In this document: piece after piece, positions 62,195 through 64,000 of the stretch
Layout: each line of letters begins with the position of its first letter
Numbering within the stretch: the stretch's first letter is position 1
Assembly (NCBI GenBank): GCA_017398045.1
Contig: JAFQHI010000006.1
Coordinates: 62,001 to 126,000 of the forward strand
Direction of reading: 5' to 3'
DNA length: 64,000 nt
From: Alistipes sp.
Lineage (GTDB): Bacteria > Bacteroidota > Bacteroidia > Bacteroidales > Rikenellaceae
Position numbers and translations under genes: made by a program
The notes under the pieces: generated by a model
Seen by the model: only the letters and a program-made list of their open reading frames with translations
Database searches by the model: none
Told to the model about the DNA's origin: nothing

Positions 62195-63481
62195 TTAAAA
62201 GGTCCAATCCGAAAGGTTGTAGCTCTCCTTCGGTGCGTTGGGTACGTTGCCGAAGAAGGTGAGGCCCGTAAGCTCCTCCATCTCCTTCACGGTCAAGAAC
62301 ATACCCTTCGTTTCGTAATCGGCCGGCTTCGGCACTTCACCCTTGGTGTAGGTGCGATGCTCAACCAGCACGGCGATACATTGCAGCTCATCCTTCGAGC
62401 AGTTCACCACCCACTTGTTCTGGTGGTTCTTCGTGCGAAGCAACACCTTATAGTAGTGGGTCGGGATGGTCGTGCCGCTCACCTTTTTGGGGCTTTCGGC
62501 AGGGTCCCAATAGCAACCAATCACCTGATAGGTCGTATCGGCTGCACCTACCCACTGCTTATCTACCCACTCCTCGAGCGTGTTCCAGGCACCGCCACCC
62601 GTGTTGAAGTAGGTCGAGTGCTGGGGCGCGATATTCGAGTAGTAGAAGGCCTGCTGATTGGCCAGACGGCTCACCAGACGCTCGGCCGAACCCAGCAGGT
62701 GACCGCGCGTATAACCCGACCACTTGCCGGGCTGCGTCACCGTGATTTTGGGGTCTTGGCCATAGTCATCCGTGCGGTCGGAGTTCTTTTTGGCATAGAA
62801 ATCGTGCATCGGAGCGGCGACCCAAATAGCGCACATCTTCTCGGTCGAATAGCAAACCGAGTAGTTGCGGGCATAGTTGCTACCCGACTTGACATCGGTG
62901 ATGTGGTAGGCATACTGCCAATCCGAGCGGTTGTTGGTGGTCGGCAACTCGGCCCAACCCGACTTCAGCGTATTGCCCGAGGGGGTCGGAGTGGGGTCGG
63001 GCGTGGGGTCGGGGTCGGGCGTAGGGTCCGGTTCCGGCTCCGGTTCGGGGTCCGGCTCGGATTCCGGCTCACCGGCAGGCTGGTTAATCGTCACCACCAC
63101 GGGACGTGCATCGCCATAGCTGATGGTCAGCTCGGCCTTACGGGCCTCACCGCGGTTGGCCATCGCCTCATAGCTGATGGAGGCGGTAAAGGTCGTCTGC
63201 CCCAGGCTGTTGGTTCCCATCTTACCCTTGGTCGAAATCTTCGGCATCACCCAACCGGCATTGCTCTTGGCCGTGGCAATCATCTCGCCAAAGGGGTTCA
63301 CGACCGTGTAGTCAATCACACCCTCCGTTTGGTTGGCACTGGGCAACACAATCGCGGGGTTGCACGAAATGGTTAAAGCAGGTTCGGAGGGAAGCATCAC
63401 TACCTCGTCCGAATCGTCGCAGGCATAGGTCAGGATTCCGACCAAAGCCAGCAGAAAGCTCCAAAGTAAAAATCTCTTCAT
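62195..63481 (-). CDS. Exported DNA/RNA non-specific endonuclease with BACON-like domain
   Basis: About 428 residues from the ATG at 63481 (a longer start at 63493 is possible). An N-terminal lipoprotein-type signal ends TYACDD. Residues 30-135 look like a BACON/Ig-like domain (DYTVVNPFGEM, ELTISYGDARPVVVTINQPAG). A Pro/Asp/Glu/Thr-rich linker follows (about 145-175). The C-terminal half is a beta-beta-alpha-metal nuclease with YTRGHLLGSAERL and YYSNIAPQ; the usual DRGH is TRGH, keeping the catalytic His. It could act in nucleic acid scavenging at the cell surface. Confidence 0.83.
   Translation of the reverse strand: MKRFLLWSFLLALVGILTYACDDSDEVVMLPSEPALTISCNPAIVLPSANQTEGVIDYTVVNPFGEMIATAKSNAGWVMPKISTKGKMGTNSLGQTTFTASISYEAMANRGEARKAELTISYGDARPVVVTINQPAGEPESEPDPEPEPEPDPTPDPDPTPDPTPTPSGNTLKSGWAELPTTNNRSDWQYAYHITDVKSGSNYARNYSVCYSTEKMCAIWVAAPMHDFYAKKNSDRTDDYGQDPKITVTQPGKWSGYTRGHLLGSAERLVSRLANQQAFYYSNIAPQHSTYFNTGGGAWNTLEEWVDKQWVGAADTTYQVIGCYWDPAESPKKVSGTTIPTHYYKVLLRTKNHQNKWVVNCSKDELQCIAVLVEHRTYTKGEVPKPADYETKGMFLTVKEMEELTGLTFFGNVPNAPKESYNLSDWTF
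62985..63070 (-). repeat. Codon-level repeat encoding the Pro-rich linker of the nuclease
   Basis: GGGGTCGGG/GGCTCCGGTT-like units encode alternating Pro-Asp, Pro-Glu and Pro-Thr pairs. The stretch is very GC-rich and is a likely site of length variation between strains. Confidence 0.75.
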
Positions 63482-63528
63482 ATGGGTTGACATTTATAAA
63501 TTTCTTCGTTCTTAAGGGGTCAATCGCC

Positions 63529-63978
63529 TTATCGGTTCTTCGAATCTATCCAGATGGTCACCGGCCCGTCGTTCGTAAGGGCAATCTGCATATCGGCTCC
63601 GAATTCACCGGTCTGCACCTTTCGCCCCGTCAGCGTCTCCATACGTGCCACGAAGCGTTCATACATCGGACGCGATACCGCCTCGGGAGCCGCCGCGATA
63701 TAGCTCGGACGGTTGCCCTTGCGCGTGGAGGCCAGGAGCGTGAATTGGCTCACCACAAGCAGTTCGCCACCAACCTGCCCCACATCGAGGTTCATCACCC
63801 CGTTTTCGTCGTCGAAGAGGCGAATCTTCAGGAGCTTCTGTGCCAGATACTCCAAATCCTCCTCCGTATCCTCGTGCGTGACTCCGACAAAGACCAACAG
63901 TCCCTGCCCGATGGCCCCCTTTACGACACCCTCAATCTCGACCGAGGCGCGTCTTACACGTTGAATCAACAGTCGCAT
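63529..63978 (-). CDS. dtd: D-aminoacyl-tRNA deacylase
   Basis: Dtd hydrolyses D-aminoacyl-tRNAs (and glycyl-tRNA-Ala), protecting translation. The 149-residue protein starts MRLLIQRVRRASVEI and has the two active-site motifs SQFTLLAS (family SQxTL) and TNDGPVT (family NxGPVT). It is 48 bases upstream of the nuclease gene. It is the last complete gene in the window; 22 bases follow with no feature seen. Confidence 0.96.
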   Translation of the reverse strand: MRLLIQRVRRASVEIEGVVKGAIGQGLLVFVGVTHEDTEEDLEYLAQKLLKIRLFDDENGVMNLDVGQVGGELLVVSQFTLLASTRKGNRPSYIAAAPEAVSRPMYERFVARMETLTGRKVQTGEFGADMQIALTNDGPVTIWIDSKNR

Positions 63979-64000
63979 CGCTACAAGGTTTCAAAGTATG

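Noticed and set aside
61465-62262. 265-codon plus-strand frame opposite the radical SAM gene
   Set aside because: Antisense to a gene with clear iron-sulfur motifs; no domain.

Overview
The window is a chromosomal stretch of a Bacteroidota bacterium, most likely of the order Bacteroidales and Alistipes-like (Rikenellaceae). The reasons are promoters of the Bacteroidota type (TTTG, 19 bases, TAnnTTTG) in front of rpsL, leuS and the ROK kinase, a merged str-S10 ribosomal operon without tuf, arginine synthesis through N-succinylated intermediates, a second EF-G lacking the catalytic histidine, SusC/TonB-flavoured and DUF4270 lipoproteins, and GC-rich codon use. Genus is an inference. No rRNA, tRNA, CRISPR array, integrase or transposase was seen.

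Layout. (1) 1-7648, minus strand: rpsL-rpsG-fusA-rpsJ-[hairpin-rich gap]-rplC-rplD-rplW-rplB-rpsS-rplV-rpsC-rplP (cut by the window edge). (2) 8374-28517, plus strand: leuS; two paralogous secreted carbohydrate-esterase-like hydrolases interleaved with prfA, a TonB-like protein, xseA and xseB; a zinc-ribbon methyltransferase; a RelA/SpoT protein with a damaged hydrolase motif; a tightly packed eight-gene arginine operon (GNAT, argG, argC, argD, argF', argB, argE, argH); then an AT-rich island with a candidate structured RNA and a small secreted zinc-finger-like protein. (3) 28772-35091, minus strand: EF-G2, an M24 aminopeptidase, a U32 peptidase, a polyprenyl synthase. (4) 35208-44979, plus strand: ROK kinase, uppP, truB, queA, a short glycogen-synthase-like protein, a DUF4270 lipoprotein, topA, a C1 peptidase. 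(5) 45223-64000, minus strand: dtd, an extracellular nuclease, a radical SAM protein, a YitT-family protein, priA-comF, dnaB, comM, the distal half of the division/cell-wall cluster (murG-murC-ftsQ-ftsA-ftsZ), a GldE-like protein and a phosphopantetheinyl transferase.

Most genes are housekeeping: translation, arginine synthesis, replication and recombination, envelope synthesis and division. The unexplained signal is mostly between genes. Three families of short tandem repeats recur at gene junctions. One is an AT-rich heptamer (AATTYAR). One is a purine-rich heptamer (GAGSAAA-like). One is a decamer (for example TACCCTTAAG) usually joined to the purine heptamers in composite elements; two copies 16 kb apart are nearly identical over 85 bases. 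They often touch stop codons, and in places supply part of a gene: the last codons and stop of an esterase, the TTG start region of priA, and the -33 box of leuS. The other notable object is the 27.73-27.98 kb candidate non-coding RNA.
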